A stretch of 5,563 nucleotides of DNA from an uncultured Acetatifactor sp. (lineage in GTDB: Bacteria > Bacillota > Clostridia > Lachnospirales > Lachnospiraceae), in NCBI GenBank assembly GCA_904501885.1, contig CAJGCP010000057.1, forward strand, positions 1 to 5,563. The letters run 5' to 3'. Below the pieces are notes generated by a model. It made no database searches. It saw only the letters and a program-made list of their open reading frames with translations, and was not told the DNA's origin. Of the stretch, positions 1 through 5,563 are shown in pieces. Numbering within the stretch: the stretch's first letter is position 1; each line of letters starts with the position of its first letter. A program made the position numbers and the translations under genes.

Positions 1-1
1 A

Positions 2-1729
2 TACTGCGCGAGAGTAGTGAAAAATATTAAGATTGGTCCCTCCCCCGAATGGATGCAGAGAAGATTGGCGGCAAGCGGCATTCGTCCCATCAACAATTTG
101 GTGGACATTACCAATTATGTGATGGAAGAGTATGGCCAGCCTATGCACGCATTTGATCTGGAATCAATTGCAGGCAAGAAAATCATTGTCCGCCGTGCAA
201 AAGATGGGGATGAATTCCAAACCTTGGATGGACAGATACGTAAATTGGACAGCGAAGTGCTGATGATTTGTGATGCGGAAAAAGAAATTGGTATTGCAGG
301 CATCATGGGCGGTGAGAATTCCAAGATTACGGACGAAGTTAAGACAGTTGTGTTTGAATCTGCTATTTTCAACGGTCCCAATATCAGAAAGTCTGCCAAG
401 AGGGTGGGTCTTCGTACCGATGCATCCGGTAAGTTTGAGAAAGGCCTGGAGCCTCACAATGCAGAGGATGCCATCCATCGCGCATGTCAGTTGATTGAGG
501 AGTTGGGCTGTGGTGAAGTGGTCAGTGGTATGATTGATGTTTCAGAACCCCTTCCTGAGAAGAAGGTATTGCCTTTTAAACCTCAGAAGTACAACAATTT
601 GCTGGGAACCAATGTTTCTGCAGAAGAAATGAAAGAGATGTTTGCAAGAATAGACATTGAAGTGAAATCAGGCGCTGACGGCGAAGAATTGGTGATTCCT
701 TATTTCCGTCAGGACTTGAACTGTGATGCAGACATCGCAGAGGAAGTGGCAAGATTCTATGGCTATGATAAGATTCCTACCACATTACCCTCCGGCGAAG
801 CAACTGCAGGTGGATTATCTTACAAATTGAGAATTGAACAGAAGGTAAGAGATATTGCTGAATATTGCGGTTTCTCCCAGGGCATGACTTATTCCTTTGA
901 AAGTCCTAAGGTATTCGATAAGTTGCAGTTGGATGCAGATGATAAATTGCGTCAGACTGTGACCATATCTAATCCTTTGGGAGAGGATTTCTCTGTGATG
1001 AGAACCATTTCCCTGAATGGTATGCTGACCAGTTTGGCCACCAACTACAATCGTAGAAATAAAGTGGCGAAATTATATGAATTGGGCAATATTTATCTCC
1101 CTAAGGCTTTGCCTTTGACAGAGTTGCCTGAAGAAAGAATGCAAATGACACTGGGCTTCTACGGAGATGGTGATTTCTTTACCATGAAGGGTGTTTTGGA
1201 AGAAATTTTTGCAGGTCTTGGTATGTTCAAGAAACCTCAGTACGATCCCAATGCAGGAAAGAATTTCCTTCACCCCGGTCGCCAGGCACTTGTGTCTTAT
1301 GAAGGATGTGTGATTGGGTATTTGGGAGAGGTACATCCCCAAGTTTGTGATGCTTACGATATTCCCACCAAGGTATATGTGGCAGTGTTGGATATGCCTG
1401 CAGTGGAAGGATTTACCACTTTCGACAGAAAGTACGAAGGCATCGCAAAATATCCTGCTGTGACCCGTGACATCAGTATGGTGGTACCCAAGCATATCTT
1501 GGTTGGTGAGATTGAAGCGTTGATTGCACAGCGCGGCGGTAAATTGCTGGAGTCCTATGAATTGTTTGATATTTATGAGGGCGAACAGATTAAGGCAGGC
1601 TTCAAATCCGTTGCTTATTCCATTACATTCCGTGCCAAAGACAGAACTCTAGAGGATGCAGATGTGGTTGCTGCCATGAAGAAAATTCTCAATGGATTGG
1701 AGCAGATGGGTATTGAACTGAGACAGTAA
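2..1729 (+). CDS. pheT: Phenylalanine--tRNA ligase beta subunit, 5'-truncated by the window edge
   Basis: This is the beta subunit of the alpha2-beta2 cytoplasmic enzyme that charges tRNA-Phe with phenylalanine using ATP. The frame is open to the window edge and reads YCARVVKNIKIGPSPEWM, a typical internal PheT stretch, so the GTG at 17 is not a real start. Family members are about 800 residues and 575 are visible, so the N-terminal OB-fold tRNA-binding domain is missing. Visible in order are the B3/B4 editing domain (about 2-520, with VDITNYV and GQPMHAFD), the B5 domain (about 560-780), the catalytic-like core (about 820-1390, with the NPLGEDFSVMR and LYELGNIY blocks), and the C-terminal FDX-ACB anticodon-binding domain (about 1433-1726, from KYPAVTRDISMVV). 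The B5 acidic residues at codons 713, 731, 740 and 743 (D, D, E, E) have the spacing of the Mg-binding set known for this family. pheS is expected just upstream. The gene ends in TAA with no terminator, so read-through into the aminopeptidase gene 56 bases later is likely. Confidence 0.98.
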   Translation, partial: YCARVVKNIKIGPSPEWMQRRLAASGIRPINNLVDITNYVMEEYGQPMHAFDLESIAGKKIIVRRAKDGDEFQTLDGQIRKLDSEVLMICDAEKEIGIAGIMGGENSKITDEVKTVVFESAIFNGPNIRKSAKRVGLRTDASGKFEKGLEPHNAEDAIHRACQLIEELGCGEVVSGMIDVSEPLPEKKVLPFKPQKYNNLLGTNVSAEEMKEMFARIDIEVKSGADGEELVIPYFRQDLNCDADIAEEVARFYGYDKIPTTLPSGEATAGGLSYKLRIEQKVRDIAEYCGFSQGMTYSFESPKVFDKLQLDADDKLRQTVTISNPLGEDFSVMRTISLNGMLTSLATNYNRRNKVAKLYELGNIYLPKALPLTELPEERMQMTLGFYGDGDFFTMKGVLEEIFAGLGMFKKPQYDPNAGKNFLHPGRQALVSYEGCVIGYLGEVHPQVCDAYDIPTKVYVAVLDMPAVEGFTTFDRKYEGIAKYPAVTRDISMVVPKHILVGEIEALIAQRGGKLLESYELFDIYEGEQIKAGFKSVAYSITFRAKDRTLEDADVVAAMKKILNGLEQMGIELRQ

Positions 1730-1785
1730 TTGGAACAAAGCATTTTTGTTGAAACAGCAGTACGACTGTAAGAAAGGACAAAAAT

Positions 1786-3198
1786 ATGGAAAAGAAAAAT
1801 GTATGGAAAACATATTCCGCTGAACAATTAGCTCATTTAGAGGAAATTAATGCAAAATACAGAGCATTTTTGGACGCCGGTAAAACAGAAAGAGAGTGTA
1901 TTGATGTGATTGTCAATACCATCGAAGATGCCGGATATCGTTCCCTGGATGCATGCATCAAAGATGGCAAGAAATTGGCTGTAGGCGACAAAGTGTACGC
2001 TACCTGGATGAATAAATCCATTGCCATGTTCCAGATTGGAGAACAGCCTATGGTGGATGGCATGAATATTTTAGGTGCCCATATCGACAGCCCTCGCTTG
2101 GATGTAAAGCAGAATCCTTTGTATGAAGAAGGTGGTTTTGCATATCTTGACACCCATTACTACGGTGGCGTGAAGAAATATCAGTGGGTAACCATTCCTT
2201 TGGCGATTCATGGTGTGGTGGTAAAGAAGGATGGCACCATTATTGAAATCAATGTCGGTGAAAGTGAAGATGATCCTGTGTTCTTCATCTCTGATTTGTT
2301 GATTCATTTGGCGCAGGAACAATTACAAAAACCTGCCGGAACCGTGATCGAAGGAGAGGCTTTGGATGTTATTATCGGTAACAAGCCCATCCTTTTAGGA
2401 GAAGAGGAAGAAAAGGAAGAGGATAAGGCAAAGAAGGGTGTGAAAGCTGCCATTCTTGAAATCCTTACAAAGAACTATGATATTGAAGAGGAAGATTTCC
2501 TTTCTGCTGAGTTAGAAGTAGTGCCTGCCGGAAATGCAAGAGAAGCAGGCTTTGACAGAAGCATGATCTTAGCCTATGGTCAGGACGACCGCGTCTGCGC
2601 CTATACTTCCATGCAGGCAATGCTTGATGCCAAGAATGCAAAGAGAACCATGTGCTGTATTTTAGTAGACAAGGAAGAAATCGGGTCAGTTGGCGCTACC
2701 GGCATGAACGGCAGATTCTTTGAAAATGCGGTTGCGGAGTTGATGAATCTGACCGGAGAATACTCTGAACTGAATGTGAGAAGATGTCTTGCAAGAAGTT
2801 GTATGCTTTCCTCTGATGTTAGTGCAGGGTTTGATCCTTCCTGGGCAAGTTGCTTTGAGAAGAAAAATGCGGCATTTGTGGGAAGTGGTATGGTGTTTAA
2901 TAAATTTACCGGCGCCAGAGGAAAGTCCGGTTCCAACGATGCCAATGCAGAATATTTTGCTCATTTGAGAAAGATTCTTGATGATGCCGATGTGGTATAT
3001 CAGACCGCAGAACTTGGTAAGGTTGATGTGGGTGGTGGCGGAACCATCGCTTATATCCTTGCGAAGTATGGTATGAATGTCATTGACAGTGGCGTTGCTG
3101 TGCTGAATATGCATGCCCCTTGGGAAGCTACCAGCAAAGCGGATGTATATGAAACTTACCGCGGCTACATTGCATTTGTGGAAGGAGCAACGCTGTAA
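1786..3198 (+). CDS. apeA: M18 family zinc aminopeptidase (ApeA type)
   Basis: This 470-residue protein is a complete M18 metallo-aminopeptidase, a cytoplasmic di-zinc enzyme that removes N-terminal residues from peptides. Family motifs are all present: GAHIDSPRLD (zinc ligand H99), GQDDRVCAY (probable bridging D267), DKEEIGSVG (probable catalytic E297 and metal ligand E298), SSDVSAGFDP (D344), GKSGSNDANAEY, and NMHAPWE (H443). Assignment of ligands is by analogy with the family. Length fits the bacterial 'aminopeptidase 1' (apeA) branch rather than the shorter apeB branch, and the symbol is given on that basis. No signal peptide or membrane segment is seen. A charged Glu/Lys loop lies at about residues 206-217. 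The ATG at 1786 follows AAAGGA (1773-1778) with a 7-base gap. The gene sits 56 bases after pheT and its TAA overlaps the queA start, so it is probably cotranscribed with both. Substrate preference cannot be read from the sequence; 'aspartyl' is a family label only. Confidence 0.95.
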   Translation: MEKKNVWKTYSAEQLAHLEEINAKYRAFLDAGKTERECIDVIVNTIEDAGYRSLDACIKDGKKLAVGDKVYATWMNKSIAMFQIGEQPMVDGMNILGAHIDSPRLDVKQNPLYEEGGFAYLDTHYYGGVKKYQWVTIPLAIHGVVVKKDGTIIEINVGESEDDPVFFISDLLIHLAQEQLQKPAGTVIEGEALDVIIGNKPILLGEEEEKEEDKAKKGVKAAILEILTKNYDIEEEDFLSAELEVVPAGNAREAGFDRSMILAYGQDDRVCAYTSMQAMLDAKNAKRTMCCILVDKEEIGSVGATGMNGRFFENAVAELMNLTGEYSELNVRRCLARSCMLSSDVSAGFDPSWASCFEKKNAAFVGSGMVFNKFTGARGKSGSNDANAEYFAHLRKILDDADVVYQTAELGKVDVGGGGTIAYILAKYGMNVIDSGVAVLNMHAPWEATSKADVYETYRGYIAFVEGATL

Positions 3199-3200
3199 TG
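3181..3200 (+). promoter_or_regulatory. queA ribosome binding site and TAATG stop/start overlap
   Basis: GAAGGAG (3181-3187) lies inside the last codons of the aminopeptidase gene, 10 bases before the queA ATG at 3198. The TAA stop (3196-3198) and the ATG (3198-3200) share one base. This arrangement usually means that ribosomes finishing the upstream gene help start the downstream one. Coupling is inferred; the overlap itself is seen directly and supports this ATG as the queA start. Confidence 0.85.
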
Positions 3201-4250
3201 GCAGGTTTGCTAAAGAAAGATTATTTTTTTGATTTGCCCCAGGAATTGATTGCTCAAGACCCTTTGGAGGATCGTTCTTCCTCCCGACTCCTGCGGTTGG
3301 ATAAAGATACCGGTGAAGTAACACACCATGTATTTCGGGATATTGTTGCATTTTTAAAACCCGGTGACTGCTTGGTTTTAAATAACACGAAGGTTATTCC
3401 TGCAAGATTGCTTGGTGTGAAAGAAGAAACCGGTGCCCATGTGGAAGTGCTATTGCTGAAACGGAAAGAAGAGGACTGTTGGGAGTGCCTGGTGAAACCC
3501 GGCAAGAAATGTAAGCCCGGCACCATACTTTCCTTTGGAGATGGTCTTCTACGGGCAGAAGTGCTGGAAACCGTGGAAGAGGGGAATCGCTTGATCCGAT
3601 TTCTCTATCGTGGAATTTTCGAAGAGGTGTTGGATCAACTTGGAGAAATGCCGCTTCCCCCTTATATTACCCATAAGCTGCAGGATAAAAACCGCTATCA
3701 GACGGTGTATGCCAAATATGAAGGTTCTGCAGCGGCACCGACTGCAGGGTTGCACTTTACGCCGGAGTTATTAGAACTCATCCGCGCTAAGGGAATTAAC
3801 ATAGCATATGTTACACTACATGTTGGGCTGGGAACCTTCCGCCCGGTGAAAGAAGAAAATGTACTTGACCATCATATGCATTCTGAAAACTATCAGATTT
3901 CCGTAGAAGATGCTGCATTAATCAACAGTGTCAAAGAAGCAGGAGGCCGGGTGATTTGTGTGGGTACTACCAGTTGTCGTGCTGTGGAAAGCGCCGCAGA
4001 TGAGAATGGCAACGTACATGCCGGTTGCGGCGATACCGAAATCTTTATATATCCCGGGTATCGTTTTAAAGTATTAGATGCATTGATTACCAATTTTCAT
4101 CTGCCGGAATCCACCCTGTTGATGCTTGTTTCTGCGTTGGCAGGACGTGAGCATGTGCTGGAGGCATATCGACAGGCAGTGGAAGAACGATATCGGTTTT
4201 TTAGTCTTGGAGATGCCATGTTTATTGAAAGTAAGAACAAACCTGAATAA
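3198..4250 (+). CDS. queA: S-adenosylmethionine:tRNA ribosyltransferase-isomerase
   Basis: QueA transfers and isomerises the ribosyl group of S-adenosylmethionine onto 7-aminomethyl-7-deazaguanine at wobble position 34 of tRNAs with GUN anticodons, giving epoxyqueuosine, the next-to-last queuosine step. The 350 residues match the usual full length. Diagnostic blocks are the N-terminal FDLPQELIAQ, VLNNTKVIPARL, GEMPLPPYI (149-157), YQTVYAKYEGSAAAPTAGLH (167-186), VTLHVGLGTF (205-214), MHSE (227-230), VGTTSCR (255-261), FIYPGY (283-288), LITNFHLPESTLLML (from 296) and YRFFSLGDAM (332-341). The start is fixed by the well-placed GAAGGAG and the conserved N terminus. It is translationally linked to the upstream aminopeptidase gene. 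In many Firmicutes queA is followed by tgt; here a terminator follows at once, so queA is the last gene of its unit. The final codons (KNKPE, then TAA) form the left arm and loop of that terminator. Confidence 0.98.
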   Translation: MAGLLKKDYFFDLPQELIAQDPLEDRSSSRLLRLDKDTGEVTHHVFRDIVAFLKPGDCLVLNNTKVIPARLLGVKEETGAHVEVLLLKRKEEDCWECLVKPGKKCKPGTILSFGDGLLRAEVLETVEEGNRLIRFLYRGIFEEVLDQLGEMPLPPYITHKLQDKNRYQTVYAKYEGSAAAPTAGLHFTPELLELIRAKGINIAYVTLHVGLGTFRPVKEENVLDHHMHSENYQISVEDAALINSVKEAGGRVICVGTTSCRAVESAADENGNVHAGCGDTEIFIYPGYRFKVLDALITNFHLPESTLLMLVSALAGREHVLEAYRQAVEERYRFFSLGDAMFIESKNKPE

Positions 4251-4270
4251 AACAGGTTTGTTCTTTTTTT
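4233..4270 (+). terminator. Intrinsic terminator at the 3' end of queA
   Basis: A perfect 13-bp inverted repeat is present: AAGAACAAACCTG (4233-4245) pairs with CAGGTTTGTTCTT (4253-4265) around a 7-base loop, followed by a T run ending at 4270. The left arm is queA coding sequence and the queA TAA (4248-4250) lies in the loop. A T run is present only for the + strand, so the terminator appears one-directional. It separates the pheT-apeA-queA unit from the EF-G-like gene. Confidence 0.95.
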
Positions 4271-4275
4271 AATGA

Positions 4276-4323
4276 TTTACAATAGAAATTTTATTTGTAA
4301 AAATTACAAAAATATCTTGTAAA
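4276..4323. promoter_or_regulatory. Cluster of TTACAA/TTGTAA half-sites, possible operator
   Basis: Four alternating half-sites occur in under 50 bases: TTACAA at 4277-4282, TTGTAA at 4295-4300, TTACAA at 4304-4309 and TTGTAA at 4317-4322. The middle two form the inverted repeat TTTGTAA-AAA-TTACAAA (4294-4310). The outer two extend to TTTACAA (4276-4282) and TTGTAAA (4317-4323). The last site coincides with the proposed -35 box of the downstream promoter. This layout would suit a dimeric DNA-binding regulator, but the region is AT-rich and chance is a real alternative. No regulator family could be matched. Confidence 0.35.
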
Positions 4324-4345
4324 CTGACGAATTGTTTAGTAAAAT
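4317..4345 (+). promoter_or_regulatory. Sigma-A-type promoter candidate for the EF-G-like gene
   Basis: TTGTAA (4317-4322) and TAAAAT (4340-4345) are separated by 17 bases. They match the housekeeping consensus at 4 of 6 and 5 of 6 positions with ideal spacing. A terminator lies just upstream and a ribosome binding site downstream, so a promoter is expected here. The predicted start of transcription is near 4352, which would give a leader of roughly 70 bases. There is no extended -10 TG. Confidence 0.6.
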
Positions 4346-4352
4346 AATGACA

Positions 4353-4393
4353 TGAGCACTAAATAGTTTGTTTATATTCTGACAAATTGCTCA
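4353..4393 (+). other. Possible weak hairpin in the 5' leader of the EF-G-like gene
   Basis: TGAGCA (4353-4358) is the exact reverse complement of TGCTCA (4388-4393), with a 29-base AT-rich loop. If the promoter call is right, the left arm sits at the very 5' end of the transcript. Six base pairs with so large a loop is weak. No known riboswitch or leader family is recognised in this stretch. Confidence 0.2.
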
Positions 4394-4400
4394 AATTGCA
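4383..4400 (+). repeat. Two tandem 9-base copies of CAAATTGC(T/A)
   Basis: CAAATTGCT (4383-4391) is followed directly by CAAATTGCA (4392-4400), identical at 8 of 9 positions, ending nine bases before the Shine-Dalgarno sequence. A related copy, CGAATTGTT (4328-4336), lies in the promoter spacer. Function is unknown and the copies may be chance in AT-rich DNA. Confidence 0.5.
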
Positions 4401-4408
4401 TATTAATT

Positions 4409-4414
4409 GGAGGA
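4409..4414 (+). promoter_or_regulatory. Ribosome binding site of the EF-G-like gene
   Basis: GGAGGA lies 6 bases before the ATG at 4421 and fixes that start. The sequence AGGA-CA-TCCT (4411-4420) is an imperfect palindrome that covers the Shine-Dalgarno core up to the start codon. Any resulting hairpin would be very small. Confidence 0.9.
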
Positions 4415-4420
4415 CATCCT

Positions 4421-5563
4421 ATGAAAGTTTACACAACTGACAAGATTCGAAATGTAGTATTGCTTGGACATGGCGGAAGCGGTAAGACAGCTTTGACCGA
4501 AGCGTTTGCATATTTGTCCGGTATTACTTCCCGAATGGGTAAAGTAGAAGATGGCAATACCATTAGTGATTATAGTAAGGAAGAGCAGAAACGCCAGTTT
4601 TCCATTAATACAACAGTAGTTCCTGTAGAATGGGAAGGATATAAGATTAATATCATTGACACGCCCGGTTATTTTGACTTTGTGGGTGAAGTTGAGGAAG
4701 CCATTAGTGCTGCCGGCGCGGCGATCATTGTTGTGAATGGTAAATCCGGTATTGAAGTGGGCACACAAAAAGCATGGGAATTGTGTGAAAAGTACAAAAT
4801 TCCCAGATTTATCTATGTATCCAATATGGACGTTGATAATGCATCCTTCCGTCAGGTGGTAGAGGATATGACCGCCATGTATGGTAAGAAAATGGCTCCG
4901 TTCCATCTGCCCATCCGCGAAAATGAGAAGTTTGTGGGATATGTCAATGTAGTGAGTGAAACAGCCAACCGTTGGCAGGGTAAGGAAGTAGTTCCCTGTG
5001 ACATTCCCGAATATAATAAAGCCAACTTGGAAATTTGTAGAGACACCCTGATGGAGGCAGTTGCTGAAACCAGCGAGGAAATGATGGAGCGCTATTTTGG
5101 TGGTGAGACCTTCTCTGAAGCAGAAATTCGTGCCGCACTTCGCACCAATGTTTGCGACTGCAGTATTGTACCCATGACCATGGGGTCCAACACCCTCTGC
5201 CAAGGCGTATATACATTGTTAGATGATATTGTCAAGTATATGCCCAGTCCTGAGAACCGTGAGGTGGCAGGCATCAATATGAAGACCAATGAAATTTATC
5301 ATGCGGATTATGATTTCTCCAAGGCAAAATCAGCATATATTTGGAAAACTATCGTGGATCCCTTTATTGGTAAGTATTCTTTGATTAAGGTAAATTCCGG
5401 TGTTTTGAAATCCGATGATTTGCTCTATAATGTGGACCGTGATATTGAAGAAAAGATTGGTAAGATTTATGTTATGCAGGGCAATAAGCCTGTGGAAGTT
5501 CCTGAACTTCATGCCGGAGATATCGGTGCATTGGCAAAACTTACCGCAGCAAGAACAGGAAAC
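4421..5563 (+). CDS. EF-G-like translation factor GTPase (EF-G2 type), 3'-truncated by the window edge
   Basis: The first 381 residues of an EF-G-family GTPase are visible; full members are about 680-700 residues, so the rest of domain II and domains III-V lie outside. Domains seen are the G domain with its insert (about 1-277, ending KYMPSP) and the start of the domain II beta-barrel (about 300-381, with WKTIVDPFIGKYSLIKV and HAGDIGAL). The P-loop is GHGGSGKT (16-23) and G3 is DTPGYFDF (80-87). Tyr84 replaces the catalytic His of canonical EF-G, G4 reads SNMD (134-137) instead of NKMD, and G5 reads GSN (255-257) instead of GSA. Switch I (EDGNTISDYSKEEQKRQFSI, 43-62) lacks the RGITI block. 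These traits mark the paralogue branch called EF-G2 or FusA2, not the main elongation factor, which normally sits beside tufA and rpsL/rpsG. It is probably cytoplasmic and ribosome-associated, but its exact role is unknown. It has its own promoter and ribosome binding site after a terminator. Confidence 0.92.
   Translation, partial: MKVYTTDKIRNVVLLGHGGSGKTALTEAFAYLSGITSRMGKVEDGNTISDYSKEEQKRQFSINTTVVPVEWEGYKINIIDTPGYFDFVGEVEEAISAAGAAIIVVNGKSGIEVGTQKAWELCEKYKIPRFIYVSNMDVDNASFRQVVEDMTAMYGKKMAPFHLPIRENEKFVGYVNVVSETANRWQGKEVVPCDIPEYNKANLEICRDTLMEAVAETSEEMMERYFGGETFSEAEIRAALRTNVCDCSIVPMTMGSNTLCQGVYTLLDDIVKYMPSPENREVAGINMKTNEIYHADYDFSKAKSAYIWKTIVDPFIGKYSLIKVNSGVLKSDDLLYNVDRDIEEKIGKIYVMQGNKPVEVPELHAGDIGALAKLTAARTGN

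Noticed and set aside
17..19. GTG as the start codon of pheT
   Set aside because: The frame stays open to the window edge with PheT-like residues (YCARV) and there is no ribosome binding site; the true start is outside the window.
1734..1750. AACAAA/TTTGTT inverted repeat between pheT and the aminopeptidase gene as a terminator
   Set aside because: It has only six pairs, five of them A-T, and no T run follows the stem. It would not terminate transcription.
2686..3351. 221-codon open frame on the - strand across the apeA/queA junction
   Set aside because: It lies opposite two well-supported genes, has no recognisable domain, and is rich in the Cys/His/Ser/Ile residues expected of an antisense shadow.
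4326..4372. 15-pair RNA stem between 4326-4340 and 4358-4372
   Set aside because: It needs many G-U pairs, is nearly all A/U, and its left arm lies upstream of the predicted transcription start, so it would not be in the RNA.
4379..4406. Second promoter candidate CTGACA-N16-TATTAA
   Set aside because: Transcription would start near the Shine-Dalgarno sequence (4409-4414) and remove or truncate it; the candidate at 4317-4345 is better placed.
4403..5203. 266-codon open frame on the - strand
   Set aside because: It is fully antisense to the EF-G-like gene, has no family resemblance and no ribosome binding site; it is a shadow of the real codon pattern.
1..5563. tRNA, rRNA, CRISPR array, insertion sequence, phage or defence genes
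   Set aside because: Nothing in the window supports any of these. Nearly all sequence is explained by four housekeeping genes and one 150-base intergenic region.

Overview
The window looks like an ordinary housekeeping stretch from a Gram-positive anaerobe of the class Clostridia, plausibly Lachnospiraceae. This rests on moderate GC content, AGGAG-type ribosome binding sites, an AT-rich intergenic region, and the character of the four proteins, above all a clostridial-type M18 aminopeptidase and a divergent EF-G paralogue. Taxonomy is inferred from protein style, not from a marker gene.

All four genes are on the + strand. Bases 2-1729 are the 3' three-quarters of pheT (phenylalanyl-tRNA synthetase beta subunit), whose start lies outside the window. 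After a 56-base gap comes a complete M18 zinc aminopeptidase (1786-3198). Its stop codon overlaps by one base the start of a complete queA (3198-4250), the enzyme that adds the epoxy-cyclopentane precursor of queuosine to tRNA. A strong intrinsic terminator (4233-4270) begins inside the last codons of queA and closes this transcription unit.

Bases 4271-4420 are an AT-rich intergenic region holding a good sigma-A-type promoter candidate, a cluster of TTACAA/TTGTAA half-sites over and upstream of its -35 box, a short tandem repeat, and a clear ribosome binding site. They precede the first 381 codons of an EF-G-like translation GTPase that runs off the right edge.

The genes share a translation and tRNA theme: charging tRNA-Phe, modifying the tRNA wobble base, recycling peptides to amino acids, and a ribosome-associated GTPase. 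No mobile element, CRISPR array, RNA gene, phage gene or defence gene is visible. I do not see a previously undescribed system. The points most worth a second look are the unusual GTP-binding motifs of the EF-G paralogue, the half-site cluster at its promoter, and the terminator that is built into the queA coding end.
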